A DNA stretch of 64,000 nucleotides from Brevibacterium sp. 239c (lineage in GTDB: Bacteria > Actinomycetota > Actinomycetes > Actinomycetales > Brevibacteriaceae). The translations under genes were made by a program, and so were the position numbers. Shown here in pieces: positions 1 to 9,265 of this stretch. The DNA lies in NCBI RefSeq assembly GCF_900169365.1, contig NZ_FXZH01000001.1, positions 124,001-188,000 on the forward strand, read 5' to 3'. Positions within the stretch are counted from its first letter, which is position 1; the number at the start of each line of letters is the position of its first letter. The notes beneath the pieces are model-generated. The model did no database searches. It was not told where the DNA came from and was given only the letters and a program-made list of their open reading frames with translations.

Positions 1-2
1 GC

Positions 3-950
3 GTTCCACCGGAGCACACCCGAATCCGTACGGTTGTGCAGAAGGCCTTCACACCTCGGCGATTCAAAGTCCTCGAACCTCAGATCAGGGACAATGTCAT
101 CTCCCGTGTCGAGACTATGCTCGCCCGTGCCGACAAGGACGGTGAACTTGTCCGCGATCTTGCCTATGACATCCCGACGATCACGATTCTCACCCTGATC
201 GGTGCCGATGTGTCCAAGGTCGACACATATAAGCGATGGTCTGATTCCCGCGCAGCCATGACCTGGGGAGACCTGAGCGATGAGGAACAGATTCCTCACG
301 CCCACAATCTCGTCGAATACTGGCAGGAATGCCTGCAGCTCGTCGCCGGCGCGCACAAGAACGGCGGGGACAGTATGACTGCCGATCTCGTCCGCGCTCA
401 GTCAGAAGGCGCAGAGATCACCGACCATGAGATCGCCTCGGTGCTCTACTCGCTTCTCTTTGCCGGACACGAGACAACGACAACGCTGATCGGAAACTGC
501 TTCCGAGTCCTGCTCAACCATCCCGAACAGTGGCAGACCATCATCGACGATGAGAAGAAGATCCCCGCCGCGGTCGACGAGGTGCTTCGCTATTCCGGAT
601 CGATCGTCGGCTGGCGTCGCAAGGCACTCAAGGACGCCGAGGTCGGGGGAGTGAGCATCAAGGAAGGCGAAGAGCTCCTTCTGCTCATGGGGTCGGCAAA
701 CCGCGATGCGGACCGCTTCGACAACGGCGAAGAATTCGACATCGGCCGCTCCAACGCCCGTGAACACCTGTCGTTCGGGTTCGGCATCCACTACTGCCTG
801 GGCAATATGCTCGCCAAACTTCAGGCCAAGATCTGCCTTCAGGAAGTCACCCGCCTGGCCCCGAACCTGCAACTGGTCGGCCCCGACTCCATCGACTTCC
901 GCAAGAACCTGTCGTTCCGGGTCCCGATCTCCGTACCCGTGACCTGGTGA
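3..950 (+). CDS. creJ: Cytochrome P450, CreJ-like (5' end outside window)
   Basis: This is the C-terminal three quarters of a class I P450. The frame is open to the left edge and already in conserved P450 sequence (PPEHTRIRTVVQKAFTPRR), so the gene starts upstream of the window; the internal GTG at 36 is not the true start. Visible motifs are the I-helix oxygen-binding AGHETTT, the K-helix EVLR, and the haem loop FGFGIHYCLG with the ligand Cys codon at 795. It heads an operon of phenol-phosphorylating and redox-partner genes. By family and gene order it should hydroxylate the alkyl group of a phosphorylated 4-alkylphenol, taking electrons from the ferredoxin and reductase encoded downstream. 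The substrate is inferred; the P450 assignment is certain. Confidence 0.9.
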   Translation, partial: VPPEHTRIRTVVQKAFTPRRFKVLEPQIRDNVISRVETMLARADKDGELVRDLAYDIPTITILTLIGADVSKVDTYKRWSDSRAAMTWGDLSDEEQIPHAHNLVEYWQECLQLVAGAHKNGGDSMTADLVRAQSEGAEITDHEIASVLYSLLFAGHETTTTLIGNCFRVLLNHPEQWQTIIDDEKKIPAAVDEVLRYSGSIVGWRRKALKDAEVGGVSIKEGEELLLLMGSANRDADRFDNGEEFDIGRSNAREHLSFGFGIHYCLGNMLAKLQAKICLQEVTRLAPNLQLVGPDSIDFRKNLSFRVPISVPVTW

Positions 951-960
951 GAGGACCATC

Positions 961-2037
961 ATGAACTACGTCCAGACATTCCATGCAGACATCGAACCCG
1001 AGCTGGAGAACCTTGGTGGCAAGGGAGCTTCACTGGTCACGATGACCGCCGCAGGCATGCCCGTACCACCCGGATTCGTCGTCACCACGGCGGCGTTCGA
1101 CTCATTCCTCTCCGACTCCGGAATCGCCGATGAGATCCTCAGCGAGCTGAATGGCCTCGACACCGACAACGTCACCGAGGTAGACACGGTCTCAGCTCGG
1201 ATCCGCGAACGACTCACCAGCGCCGAGGTGCCCGAAAGTGTTCGCACTGCCACCCGTGACGCCTACGACGAGCTCATCACCCAATGCGGTGGCGAAGTTC
1301 CCGTCGCCGTGCGTTCATCGGCAACCGCCGAGGACCTGCCCGACGCCAGCTTCGCGGGCCAGCAGGATACCTATCTGTGGATCAACGGCTACGCCGGTGT
1401 CACCGATCACATCCGCCAGTGCTGGGCCTCCCTCTACACCTCCCGCGCCATCATCTATCGACTGAAGAACTCGATCCCCGACGAGGGACTGTCGATGGCC
1501 GTTGTCGTGCAGAAGATGGTCAACGCCCGCACCGCGGGAGTGGCAATCACAATGAATCCCTCGAACGGGGATCGCTCCAAGATCGCCATCGATGCCTCAT
1601 GGGGAGTCGGAGAGACTGTCGTCTCAGGACTCGTCACCCCCGACAACATCCTTATGGACAAGGTCACCCTGCAGGTCGTCACCGAACACATCGGTGAAAA
1701 GCACATCGAGCTCGTTCCCGCCGACGGAAAGCTGGCCGAAAGAGAGGTCAGTGCCGAACGTGCCGAGGTACGCTGCCTGACCGATGAGGAAGTGACATCG
1801 GTGGCGAGCCTCGCCAAACGTGCCGAGAAGCACTACCAGTGTCCACAGGACATCGAATGGGCACTCGACCGGGACCTGCCTGACGGGGAGAACCTGCTCC
1901 TGTTGCAGTCCCGCCCGGAGACAGTCCACTCCTCGGCCAAGAAGAAGACTGAGACGGACGAATCAGTGAAGAAGCCGGCCACTGCTGGCATCGATCTCGG
2001 GTCGATCACCGCGTCACTGATGAAGTCCAACGGCTGA
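961..2037 (+). CDS. creI: PEP-synthase-like ATP-binding subunit, CreI-like
   Basis: The 358-residue protein corresponds to the ATP-grasp (PPDK_N) half of phosphoenolpyruvate synthase. The conserved GGKGASL lies near residues 19-25, followed by AVRSSATAEDLPDASFAGQ around residue 120-140 and a final LLLLQSRPET. It stops where the central and phosphohistidine domains would begin; those are in the next gene. In the C. glutamicum cre system such a split pair (CreH/CreI) phosphorylates the hydroxyl of 4-cresol and other alkylphenols using ATP. It starts 10 bp after the P450 stop, so it is co-transcribed. A genuine PEP synthase is unlikely because the domains are split and the neighbours are aromatic-catabolic. 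Confidence 0.85.
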   Translation: MNYVQTFHADIEPELENLGGKGASLVTMTAAGMPVPPGFVVTTAAFDSFLSDSGIADEILSELNGLDTDNVTEVDTVSARIRERLTSAEVPESVRTATRDAYDELITQCGGEVPVAVRSSATAEDLPDASFAGQQDTYLWINGYAGVTDHIRQCWASLYTSRAIIYRLKNSIPDEGLSMAVVVQKMVNARTAGVAITMNPSNGDRSKIAIDASWGVGETVVSGLVTPDNILMDKVTLQVVTEHIGEKHIELVPADGKLAEREVSAERAEVRCLTDEEVTSVASLAKRAEKHYQCPQDIEWALDRDLPDGENLLLLQSRPETVHSSAKKKTETDESVKKPATAGIDLGSITASLMKSNG

Positions 2038-2087
2038 GGCCCAGCCACCAAACACACATCTACTCTGATAAGCAATGGAGCAGCACA

Positions 2088-3974
2088 ATGCCGATGAAGT
2101 CATTTCCACGTCCCTCTGACCTGCCTGTCCCTGCTGGGGCCGAAGGCTGGGAGAAGATCTATCCCTACTACCTCGTGTTCCAGGATGAGCTGAAAGACAT
2201 CGAGGACGAGAAGTTCTGGTTCTGCGACTCCCAGCACTGGCCCACCGCCTTCAAGCCCTTCGAAACGATCGGCGGAGAGTTCGCCGTCAAATGCCTGGGC
2301 CAGTACAACGCCCGTCACCTCATGATCCCCAACGCCAACGGGATCGACTTCCGTGTCCACCTCGGCTACCTCTACATGTCGCCGATCCCGGTCCCCGAAG
2401 AGCAGATCGAAGCTCGACTGCCAGAGTTCCAAGCTCGTATCGGCCACTACTTCGCGAATTGGGACACGATGCTCGACCAGTGGCGAACCAAGGTCCGCGG
2501 CACGATCGACGAGCTGGAGTCGCTGCGCTTCGACCCGCTGCCGGAAATAGTGCCCATGGACGACATCGTCTCAGGCAAGGCCATGGACGGATCTGAAGTC
2601 CTCATGGAGAACTACGACCGACTCATCCAACTGTGCTATCAGAACTGGCAGTACCACTTCGAGTTCCTCAACCTCGGATACATCGCCTACCTCGACTTCT
2701 TCAACTACTGCAAGGAGATCTTCCCCGATATTCCCGACCAGTCGATCGCGACCATGGTCCAGGGTGTCGACATGGAACTGTTCAAGCCCGATGACGAGCT
2801 CAAAGAACTTGCCGCGCTTGCCGTCGAGCTCGGCCTGCAGTCGAGGTTCGACAATACCGATAACGCCGCTGAGGTGCTTGATGCCATCGCGGCTGCCAAG
2901 GGAGGAACCCGTTGGTTGGCCAGGTGGGAGGAAGCACAGGACCCATGGTTCAATTTCACCACCGGCAACGGCTTCTATGCCCATGACGTGTACTGGCGCG
3001 AAGAGCTGTCAATTCCGCTCGGGTTCATCGCGGACTACATCCGACGCCTCGATGACGGCCAGCAGATCATGCGGCCCACGGAGGCTCTCATCGCAGAGAA
3101 GGACCGGATCGTCGGTGAATACCAGGACCTGCTCGACAGCGAACAGCGCGAGGTCTTCGACGCCAAACGCCAGCTCGCCGCCACCGCCTACCCGTATGTG
3201 GAAAACCACAACTTCTACATCGAACACTGGACGATGGGCGTGTTCTGGCGCAAGGTTCGTGAGCTTGCTCGCACCCTCGTCCACCATGGTGTCTTCGCTG
3301 AGGAAGGTGACCTGCTCTACCTCAACCGCAATGAGGTCCGAGATGTCCTTTTCGATCTCGTCACCTCGTGGGGAGTCGGGGCACCACAGGGACCGATCGC
3401 TCCCGCCTACTGGCCGCCGGTGCTCGAAGAGCGCAAGGCGATCGTCACGGCGCTGAAGACTGCACGCCCGCAGCCTGCGCTCAACACACCACCGGAGTCG
3501 ATCACCGAACCCTTCACCCGGATGCTGTGGGGAATCACCACCGAACAGGTTCAGTCCTGGCTCTCGGCCGACGATGAGGACAGCAGCGGGCTCAAGGGCA
3601 TGGCCGCCTCGCCGGGCGTCGTCGAAGGAACAGCACGGGTGATCATGGACGCTTCCCAGATCCACGAGGTCGAACAGGACGAGATCCTCGTCGCACCCAT
3701 CACCGCACCCAGCTGGGGGCCGATCTTCGGCAAGCTCAAGGCCACCGTCACCGACATCGGCGGCATGATGAGCCACGCCGCCATCGTCTGCCGCGAATAC
3801 GCACTGCCCGCCGTGACAGGCACAGGCAATGCTTCGACGAAGATCCGCACCGGTCAGCGCCTACGCGTCGACGGCACCCGCGGCACCGTCGAAATCCTGG
3901 ACGTCGAGGAGACCCTGCCCGAAGTATCGGGGCCCGGAGCTCACAGCCACGCCCACGCACCGGTTGGTGGATGA
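2088..3974 (+). CDS. creH: PEP-utilising (phosphohistidine) subunit, CreH-like
   Basis: This 628-residue protein carries a C-terminal PEP-utilising mobile domain with GLKGMAASPGVVEGTARV and the phosphohistidine loop GGMMSHAAIVCREYALPA, where His563 is the expected phosphate carrier. The N-terminal ~450 residues are aromatic-rich (WYFCDSQHWP-type stretches) and presumably bind the phenol acceptor. With the ATP-binding partner upstream it would transfer a phosphoryl group from ATP, through the histidine, to a phenolic OH. A His/Ala-rich tail (HSHAHAP) ends the protein. The gap to creI is 50 bp and creG starts 1 bp after its stop. A rifampicin phosphotransferase has the same modules but in one chain and another order, so it is less likely. 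Confidence 0.82.
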   Translation: MPMKSFPRPSDLPVPAGAEGWEKIYPYYLVFQDELKDIEDEKFWFCDSQHWPTAFKPFETIGGEFAVKCLGQYNARHLMIPNANGIDFRVHLGYLYMSPIPVPEEQIEARLPEFQARIGHYFANWDTMLDQWRTKVRGTIDELESLRFDPLPEIVPMDDIVSGKAMDGSEVLMENYDRLIQLCYQNWQYHFEFLNLGYIAYLDFFNYCKEIFPDIPDQSIATMVQGVDMELFKPDDELKELAALAVELGLQSRFDNTDNAAEVLDAIAAAKGGTRWLARWEEAQDPWFNFTTGNGFYAHDVYWREELSIPLGFIADYIRRLDDGQQIMRPTEALIAEKDRIVGEYQDLLDSEQREVFDAKRQLAATAYPYVENHNFYIEHWTMGVFWRKVRELARTLVHHGVFAEEGDLLYLNRNEVRDVLFDLVTSWGVGAPQGPIAPAYWPPVLEERKAIVTALKTARPQPALNTPPESITEPFTRMLWGITTEQVQSWLSADDEDSSGLKGMAASPGVVEGTARVIMDASQIHEVEQDEILVAPITAPSWGPIFGKLKATVTDIGGMMSHAAIVCREYALPAVTGTGNASTKIRTGQRLRVDGTRGTVEILDVEETLPEVSGPGAHSHAHAPVGG

Positions 3975-3975
3975 C

Positions 3976-4722
3976 ATGAGTGATCCACGCACCGTCCTCA
4001 TCACTGGCGCGGCAGGTGGCCTCGGTCGTGCCTTCGCCGAAGGTTTCGCAGCCGGCGGCGACCGTGTGATCGTCGCCGATCGCAACATCGACGGCGCCGA
4101 AACGACGGCAGCGGCACTGCGAGCCACCTCGGCGGAGGCATTGGCCGTAGAGGTCGACGTCACCTCGGCGGACTCGACGAAGGCAATGGCGAAAACCGCC
4201 GCAGAGTTCGGTGGCGGACGCATTGACGTTGTCATCAACAATGCCGCGATCTATGCGGGGATCACTCGTGCCCCCTTCGAAGACATCAGCGAGGACGAAT
4301 GGGACCTCGTGATGAACGTCAACCTCAAGGGCCCGTGGCAGGTAGCCAGGGCGCTCAGCCCACATCTGCCCGAGGGCGGACGAATGATCAACCTTTCGAG
4401 TGCGACGGTGATGTCGGGATCAGCCAACTGGGCCCACTACGTCGCTTCGAAGGGCGGGGTCATCGCTCTGACCAGGGTGCTGGCAAAGGAGCTCGGACAG
4501 CGTTCGATCACCGTCAACGCAATCGCCCCGGGCTTCACCCTCACCGAGGCCAGCCTCGAGCTCATGGACGACGCCGAAACCTATGGCGTCGACCGGGGAG
4601 CCATCAAACGATCCAGCCAACCCGACGACATCGTCGGTACGGCACTGTTCCTCGCCTCGTCGACGGCCGGTTACATCACCGGTCAGACCATCGTCGTCGA
4701 CGGCGGACGCCAATTCATCTGA
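3976..4722 (+). CDS. creG: Short-chain dehydrogenase, CreG-like alcohol dehydrogenase
   Basis: A classical 248-residue SDR: the NAD(P) motif TGAAGGLG near residue 13, NNAA, a catalytic Ser in NLSSAT, YVASK, and a C-terminal GQTIVVDGG. The start at ATG 3976 is chosen because it follows the creH stop by one base and places the Rossmann motif at the usual distance; longer in-frame starts fall within creH. In the cre pathway the equivalent gene product oxidises the 4-hydroxybenzyl alcohol released by the phosphohydrolase to the aldehyde. The role is inferred from gene position; SDR membership is clear. Confidence 0.83.
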   Translation: MSDPRTVLITGAAGGLGRAFAEGFAAGGDRVIVADRNIDGAETTAAALRATSAEALAVEVDVTSADSTKAMAKTAAEFGGGRIDVVINNAAIYAGITRAPFEDISEDEWDLVMNVNLKGPWQVARALSPHLPEGGRMINLSSATVMSGSANWAHYVASKGGVIALTRVLAKELGQRSITVNAIAPGFTLTEASLELMDDAETYGVDRGAIKRSSQPDDIVGTALFLASSTAGYITGQTIVVDGGRQFI

Positions 4723-4737
4723 TCAGGAGGAATTACC

Positions 4738-5058
4738 ATGCCGACAGTTCACTTCACCGATTCCGAGGGCACCACACGTGACATCGACGCGAACCCGGGC
4801 GACTCCGTCATGGAGACAGCCGTGCGCAATGGTGTCCCCGGTATCGTCGCCGAATGCGGCGGATCCCTGTCCTGCGCCACCTGCCACGTCTTCGTCGACG
4901 AGAACCAGCTCGACGAGCTGGATCCGATGTCGGAGATGGAGGACGAGATGCTCTACGGAACCACCGAAGACCGTGAGGACAACTCGCGCCTGTCCTGCCA
5001 GCTCAAGGTCACAGACGCCACCGACCTGCGTGTGACCACTCCTGAATCGCAGGTGTGA
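4738..5058 (+). CDS. creF: 2Fe-2S ferredoxin, CreF-like
   Basis: A 106-residue adrenodoxin/putidaredoxin-type ferredoxin. The cluster ligands are Cys40, Cys46, Cys49 and Cys87 (C-x5-C-x2-C then C), and the acidic segment around residues 57-80 is the usual docking surface for reductase and P450. A strong AGGAGG ribosome binding site precedes the start, suggesting high translation relative to its neighbours. It sits between the SDR and its probable reductase and would shuttle electrons one at a time to the P450 at the head of the operon. Confidence 0.92.
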   Translation: MPTVHFTDSEGTTRDIDANPGDSVMETAVRNGVPGIVAECGGSLSCATCHVFVDENQLDELDPMSEMEDEMLYGTTEDREDNSRLSCQLKVTDATDLRVTTPESQV

Positions 5059-5059
5059 C

Positions 5060-6403
5060 ATGCCCCAGACACAAGAACGCACCACCACCGAGGCGGTCGG
5101 CAGCACCGCAGCCTGCGCCGCAGAGTCGTCGACCGTGCACACCGAAACTGGGATCCTCATCGTCGGAGCGTCTCAGGCCGGAGTGCAACTGGCGATTTCG
5201 CTGCGAGGAACCGGTTTCGAGGAATCGATCACCCTCCTCGGAGAAGAGGACCACCGACCCTACCAACGTCCGGCCCTGTCGAAAGAGTTCCTCCAAGGCA
5301 AGGTCGACAAAGAGAATCTCATCTTCCGATCGGCAGAGTACTGGGACGATCACAACATCACCCTGGTCAAGAATTCGCGGGTTGAGCGGATCGAAAAGAA
5401 CTCGGATGGATCCGGTGTCGCTCACGCGACCGACGGGCACCAGTACCCGTTCCGACGCGTTGCACTGGCCGTGGGCGCACGAGCCCGCCCACTCGAAGTT
5501 CCGGGTGCGGGCCTGTCAGGAGTCAGCTACCTGCGCAGTGCCGACGACGCACTCGACCTCAAAGGCCGTTTAGACGAGTTCACCGATGTCGTCGTCATCG
5601 GCGGCGGATTCATCGGACTCGAGGTCGCTTGCTCGCTGCATGGGATGGGCAAAACCACAACCGTGCTCGAACACGGTCCACGGCTCATCGGACGCGCCGT
5701 GGGCGAGCCGACATCGGAGTACTTCCTCAACGCGCACCGCGATCGTGGAGTCAACATCATCCTCAACTCAAGAGTCGAATCACTCGTTGACGCAGGCAAC
5801 GGCAAGGTCTCGGGTGTGAAACTCGAAGACGGAACGATCGTTCCCGCCCAGCTGGTCATCGTGGGCATCGGCGTCATCCCGAACACGGGACTGGCCGAGC
5901 AGATGGGACTCGAAACCGACAACGGCATCGTCGTCGACAGGTACGCTCTGGCTTCCGACGGATCGACGATCGCAGTCGGCGATGTCGCAAACATGCCCAA
6001 CCCACTGCCGGGAGCGCCTGAGGGGGAGAGGATCCGCCTCGAGAGCGTCAACAATGCGATTGAACACGCCAAAGTCGCCGCCTATTCGGTGTCTGGCCGG
6101 CGTGAAGAATACGCAGGTATCCCGTGGTTCTGGTCGAACCAAGCCGATATGAAACTCCAGATCGCGGGACTATCGATGGGCTTCGACTCAACAGTCGTGA
6201 GACGAGTCGAAGAGAAGGGCAAATTCACCGTTCTGTACTACCGCGAGGGGCAGATCATCGCAGCTGACTGCGTGAATGCGCCCTTGGATTTCATGGCCGT
6301 GCGGGCCGCACTGGCTAAGAACCAGCAGATTCCCGCCGAGGCTGCAGCCGATCCCGACGTCATGCTCAAAACGCTGGCGGTTGACCGAGAGGACACCCGA
6401 TGA
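5060..6403 (+). CDS. creE: FAD-dependent ferredoxin reductase, CreE-like
   Basis: A 447-residue rhodocoxin/putidaredoxin reductase-type flavoprotein. The FAD dinucleotide motif is ILIVGASQAG (near residue 33), the NAD(P)H motif is VVVIGGGFIGLEVACSL (near residue 175), and the FAD-binding segment IAVGDVANMP is near residue 310, followed by the C-terminal interface domain. About 30 extra Ala/Thr/Glu-rich residues precede the first Rossmann fold. It begins one base after the ferredoxin stop and overlaps the HD gene by 4 bp, so expression is tightly coupled. It completes a three-component P450 system with CreF and CreJ. Confidence 0.88.
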   Translation: MPQTQERTTTEAVGSTAACAAESSTVHTETGILIVGASQAGVQLAISLRGTGFEESITLLGEEDHRPYQRPALSKEFLQGKVDKENLIFRSAEYWDDHNITLVKNSRVERIEKNSDGSGVAHATDGHQYPFRRVALAVGARARPLEVPGAGLSGVSYLRSADDALDLKGRLDEFTDVVVIGGGFIGLEVACSLHGMGKTTTVLEHGPRLIGRAVGEPTSEYFLNAHRDRGVNIILNSRVESLVDAGNGKVSGVKLEDGTIVPAQLVIVGIGVIPNTGLAEQMGLETDNGIVVDRYALASDGSTIAVGDVANMPNPLPGAPEGERIRLESVNNAIEHAKVAAYSVSGRREEYAGIPWFWSNQADMKLQIAGLSMGFDSTVVRRVEEKGKFTVLYYREGQIIAADCVNAPLDFMAVRAALAKNQQIPAEAAADPDVMLKTLAVDREDTR

Positions 6404-7227
6404 ACACTTCGACGAACACGTCCCCGAATGCTCAGACTGATGCCTCGGACCCAGGGGCTGAGGCTAGTTCCGCACCGACCGATAACGGCCGCGACGGCGA
6501 CTACGCACAGTGGGCACCTGCAGAGTCCACCTCGGAATTCGAATCGGACCCGCGCGCCGCGCGCTTCGCAGCGGACTATCCGATCCGCCCGATCCCGGCC
6601 GAGGGGCCTGTCGAGACCTCGACGATCTGCAACACTCCGACGGCCGGCTTCGACCAGTTGTGGAAAGCGATCGAACCCGAGACCCGTACACGCGGCAACG
6701 ATGTGCATCTGCCGGTGTCCACGGCCTACGCGGAACGACTCTGCGCGGCTCACCCGCATGCAGACCGGGAGCTCGTGATCACCACGATCATCCTCCATGA
6801 CACGGGTTGGGCTCATGTGGACGAATCCCGAATCATCTCCGAAGGTTTCGGCGGCGACTGGCGAAAAGCAGGAATCCGCTACGAACACGAACGCGAGGGG
6901 TGTCTCGTCGCTCGGCGAGTGCTGCCGGCCCTCGGCTACTCCGAGGACTTCATTGAGCGAGTTTGCGAGATCATCGACGGGCACGATACGAGGCCAGTCG
7001 CCTTCAGCCTTGAGGATGCACTGGTCCGTGACGCTGACCGGCTCTGGCGCTTCGACCGGGCTGGAATCGCGTTGTCCTCGTCGTGGTTCGGCATGGACAT
7101 GGCTACGTACACCGATCGGCTCAGGGATGAGATCATCCCCGAACTCATCACCGCCGCAGCCGTGGACATGGCAACGGCAGACCTGGCCCGCCACCGGAGT
7201 CTCTTGCGAACGGAGGTAATCCGATGA
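6400..7227 (+). CDS. creD: HD-domain phosphohydrolase, CreD-like
   Basis: A 275-residue HD-superfamily protein. Metal ligands are visible as His103 (DVHLPVS), His133-Asp134 (ILHDTGW), a further His in YEHEREG, and the distal Asp in RDADRLWRF. The first ~60 residues are low-complexity Thr/Ser/Asp-rich and probably disordered. In the cre system the HD enzyme removes the phosphate from the oxidised phenyl phosphate intermediate, ending the protection step. The gene overlaps its neighbours by 4 bp on both sides (ATGA), consistent with co-translation with the reductase and the aldehyde dehydrogenase. Confidence 0.85.
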   Translation: MNTSTNTSPNAQTDASDPGAEASSAPTDNGRDGDYAQWAPAESTSEFESDPRAARFAADYPIRPIPAEGPVETSTICNTPTAGFDQLWKAIEPETRTRGNDVHLPVSTAYAERLCAAHPHADRELVITTIILHDTGWAHVDESRIISEGFGGDWRKAGIRYEHEREGCLVARRVLPALGYSEDFIERVCEIIDGHDTRPVAFSLEDALVRDADRLWRFDRAGIALSSSWFGMDMATYTDRLRDEIIPELITAAAVDMATADLARHRSLLRTEVIR

Positions 7228-8714
7228 TCTCTCGCGCAGAGGTGCTTGCACGCCTGCCGTACACCCACGTTGATGATCACTTCATCGGCGGGGCGTGGAC
7301 TGCTTCGAGCGACATGACGCGCAATCCAGTGACAGATCCCGCGACAAACGAGCAGTGGGGATCCGTCCCCGCTGCCACTGAGGCCGAGCTCGACCAGGCA
7401 GTCGGTGGCGCCCGTGCTGCCCTGCCCGAGTGGTCGGGCCTCCAAGCCGCGGATCGGGCAGAGTTCTTGGTGCGCATCGCCGACGAGATCGAGGCCCGGG
7501 CCGAGGACCTTGCTCTGACGAACACCTTAGAGAACGGCACACCGATCACGGAGACCCGAGGAGCGGCGGCAAATGCAGCCGGCATCTTCCGGCACTTCGC
7601 CACTTTGGCTTCGTGGCTCGACGACGAAGATGCACGCCTCTTCCCAGTCGGTGACGGATCCTACTCCGTCGTCCGCAAAGATCCTGTGGGTGTCTGTGCC
7701 TTGGTCGCACCCTGGAACTTTCCCATCAACCTCGTCGTGGTCAAGCTTGCCCCGGCATTGTTGGCCGGATGCAGCGTCGTCATCAAGCCAGCCTCGGTGA
7801 CTCCTCTGTCGATTCGCTTCATCATCGACGCGGTCGCGGCCGCCGGTGTGCCGGCAGGAGTGGTCAATCTGCTCACCGGACCCGGACGCTTCGGCGATGC
7901 GCTGGTCAAACACCCCGGAGTCGATAAGGTCGCGTTCACCGGATCGACTCCGGTGGGACGCCAGATCGCCTCAGCATGTGGCCAGCTGCTGCGGCCCGTG
8001 ACGCTCGAACTGGGAGGCAAATCCTCGGCGATCGTGTTGCCCGATGCTGATCTGCACGCCATGTCAAACGTTCTCATCCGCTCATGCATGCGCAACACCG
8101 GACAGACCTGCTATATTTCTACCCGCATCATCGCCCCAGCGTCGCGTTACGACGAGGTCGCCGAGGTCGTCGCCGCCACCATCGGCCGAGCGCAGCAGGG
8201 AGATCCGCTCGAAGAATCGACCGTGTTCGGCCCGGTCGCCTCGGCAGCGCAGTTTTCGACGGTGATGGAATACATTGACTCGGGACATGCTCAAGGAGCG
8301 CGTGTTCTCACCGGGGGAGAAGCTGCCGAGATGGGCGGAGAGCTGTCCGCTGGGCAGTTCATCGAGCCGACAGTCTTCGCCGAGGTGGATCCGGCCATGC
8401 GGATCTCCACCGAGGAGATCTTCGGGCCAGTCATCTCGATTCTTCGCTACGATGACTCGGCTGGCGTGCAGGACGCCATCGACTTAGCCAATAACACCGA
8501 GTTCGGGTTGGGCGGAATCGTATTCGGCGGCGATGAAGATCGTGCTCAAGCGGTCGCCGACCAAGTTGATTCGGGGTCGGTGGGAGTGAACTTCTTCGGA
8601 TCGAACCACAGCGCGCCTTTCGGAGGCCGTCACGACTCCGGCCTCGGCGTTGAATACGGACTCGAGGGTTTGAGTCAGTACATCAGCTACAAGTCCATTC
8701 ACCGGAAGGGTTAG
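7224..8714 (+). CDS. creC: Aldehyde dehydrogenase, CreC-like
   Basis: A full-length 496-residue NAD(P)-dependent aldehyde dehydrogenase. Features are VAPWNFPINL near residue 165, the FTGSTPVGR glycine motif, the general base Glu262 in LELGGKS, and the catalytic Cys296 in NTGQTCYIS. It is the last gene of the eight-gene operon and overlaps creD by 4 bp. It is expected to oxidise 4-hydroxybenzaldehyde (or the corresponding aldehyde of another alkylphenol) to the acid. Further cre genes (creA, creB) are not seen downstream; an unrelated minus-strand gene follows. Confidence 0.87.
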   Translation: MISRAEVLARLPYTHVDDHFIGGAWTASSDMTRNPVTDPATNEQWGSVPAATEAELDQAVGGARAALPEWSGLQAADRAEFLVRIADEIEARAEDLALTNTLENGTPITETRGAAANAAGIFRHFATLASWLDDEDARLFPVGDGSYSVVRKDPVGVCALVAPWNFPINLVVVKLAPALLAGCSVVIKPASVTPLSIRFIIDAVAAAGVPAGVVNLLTGPGRFGDALVKHPGVDKVAFTGSTPVGRQIASACGQLLRPVTLELGGKSSAIVLPDADLHAMSNVLIRSCMRNTGQTCYISTRIIAPASRYDEVAEVVAATIGRAQQGDPLEESTVFGPVASAAQFSTVMEYIDSGHAQGARVLTGGEAAEMGGELSAGQFIEPTVFAEVDPAMRISTEEIFGPVISILRYDDSAGVQDAIDLANNTEFGLGGIVFGGDEDRAQAVADQVDSGSVGVNFFGSNHSAPFGGRHDSGLGVEYGLEGLSQYISYKSIHRKG

Positions 8715-8793
8715 TTGAGGACGCGAAGGCCCTCCCCACACGGGCCTAACAGGTGGCAGCTTCAAGCGATAACAGCCTCAACCGAAGACGGCC

Positions 8794-9165
8794 TCAGCCG
8801 ATGCCGGCTTGGGCAATGAGATTGTCCAGTCGTCGGACGTCGAGTCCCTTGCCGATCTTGATCTTCACATGACCGGCCCGAGTCCACAGCTCCAGCTCCG
8901 CGTTGAAATCGAGTTTTCCGCTGTTCTCGCTCGACCACATGTTGATGGACGAATAGGGGATCGAGTACATCTCGACCTTCTTACCCGTCAGCCCCTGGGC
9001 ATCACGGACGATGAGCCTCTTGTTCGTGAAGATCGCCGAGTCGCGGATCGTTCGATACGCAGCGACCGGAGTCTCTCCTGTCACCAGGATCGGACGGAGG
9101 TCGTCTGGAATGGGGCACTCAGAGGTGAAGGTCCACGCTGCCAATGCCTGAAGATCGTTAGCCAT
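8794..9165 (-). CDS. PH domain-containing protein (bacterial PH fold)
   Basis: A 123-residue protein with the pattern of bacterial PH domains: VAAYRTIRDSAIFTNKRLI, then MYSIPYSSINMWS and a C-terminal helix. It has no signal peptide or membrane segment, so it is cytosolic or peripherally membrane-attached. It faces the cre operon tail to tail. A TATGAT box ends six bases before the ATG and no ribosome binding site is visible, so the mRNA is probably leaderless. The precise function of this family is unknown. Confidence 0.75.
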   Translation of the reverse strand: MANDLQALAAWTFTSECPIPDDLRPILVTGETPVAAYRTIRDSAIFTNKRLIVRDAQGLTGKKVEMYSIPYSSINMWSSENSGKLDFNAELELWTRAGHVKIKIGKGLDVRRLDNLIAQAGIG

Positions 9166-9171
9166 GATCGA

Positions 9172-9177
9172 ATCATA
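9172..9177 (-). promoter_or_regulatory. -10 box of a probable leaderless mRNA (PH-domain gene)
   Basis: On the minus strand TATGAT is followed by TCGATC and then the ATG. The spacing puts transcription start at or next to the start codon. No Shine-Dalgarno motif lies in between. Confidence 0.55.
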
Positions 9178-9265
9178 CTGCGAAAGTAGTGGGGTGGTGA
9201 ATCAGGTGTTGGGCGGGGAGGCTGAGCGGGTGGCTACTTCTCCACCAGGACACAAGGTGACACTA

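Noticed and set aside
2088..3974. Rifampicin phosphotransferase
   Set aside because: Same PEP-utilising modules, but the ATP-binding part is a separate upstream gene and the neighbours form the cre order.
6238..7251. Long minus-strand open frame (337 codons) opposite creE/creD/creC
   Set aside because: Arg/Val/Gly-rich composition of a GC-skewed antisense frame, no family features, fully opposite three conserved genes.
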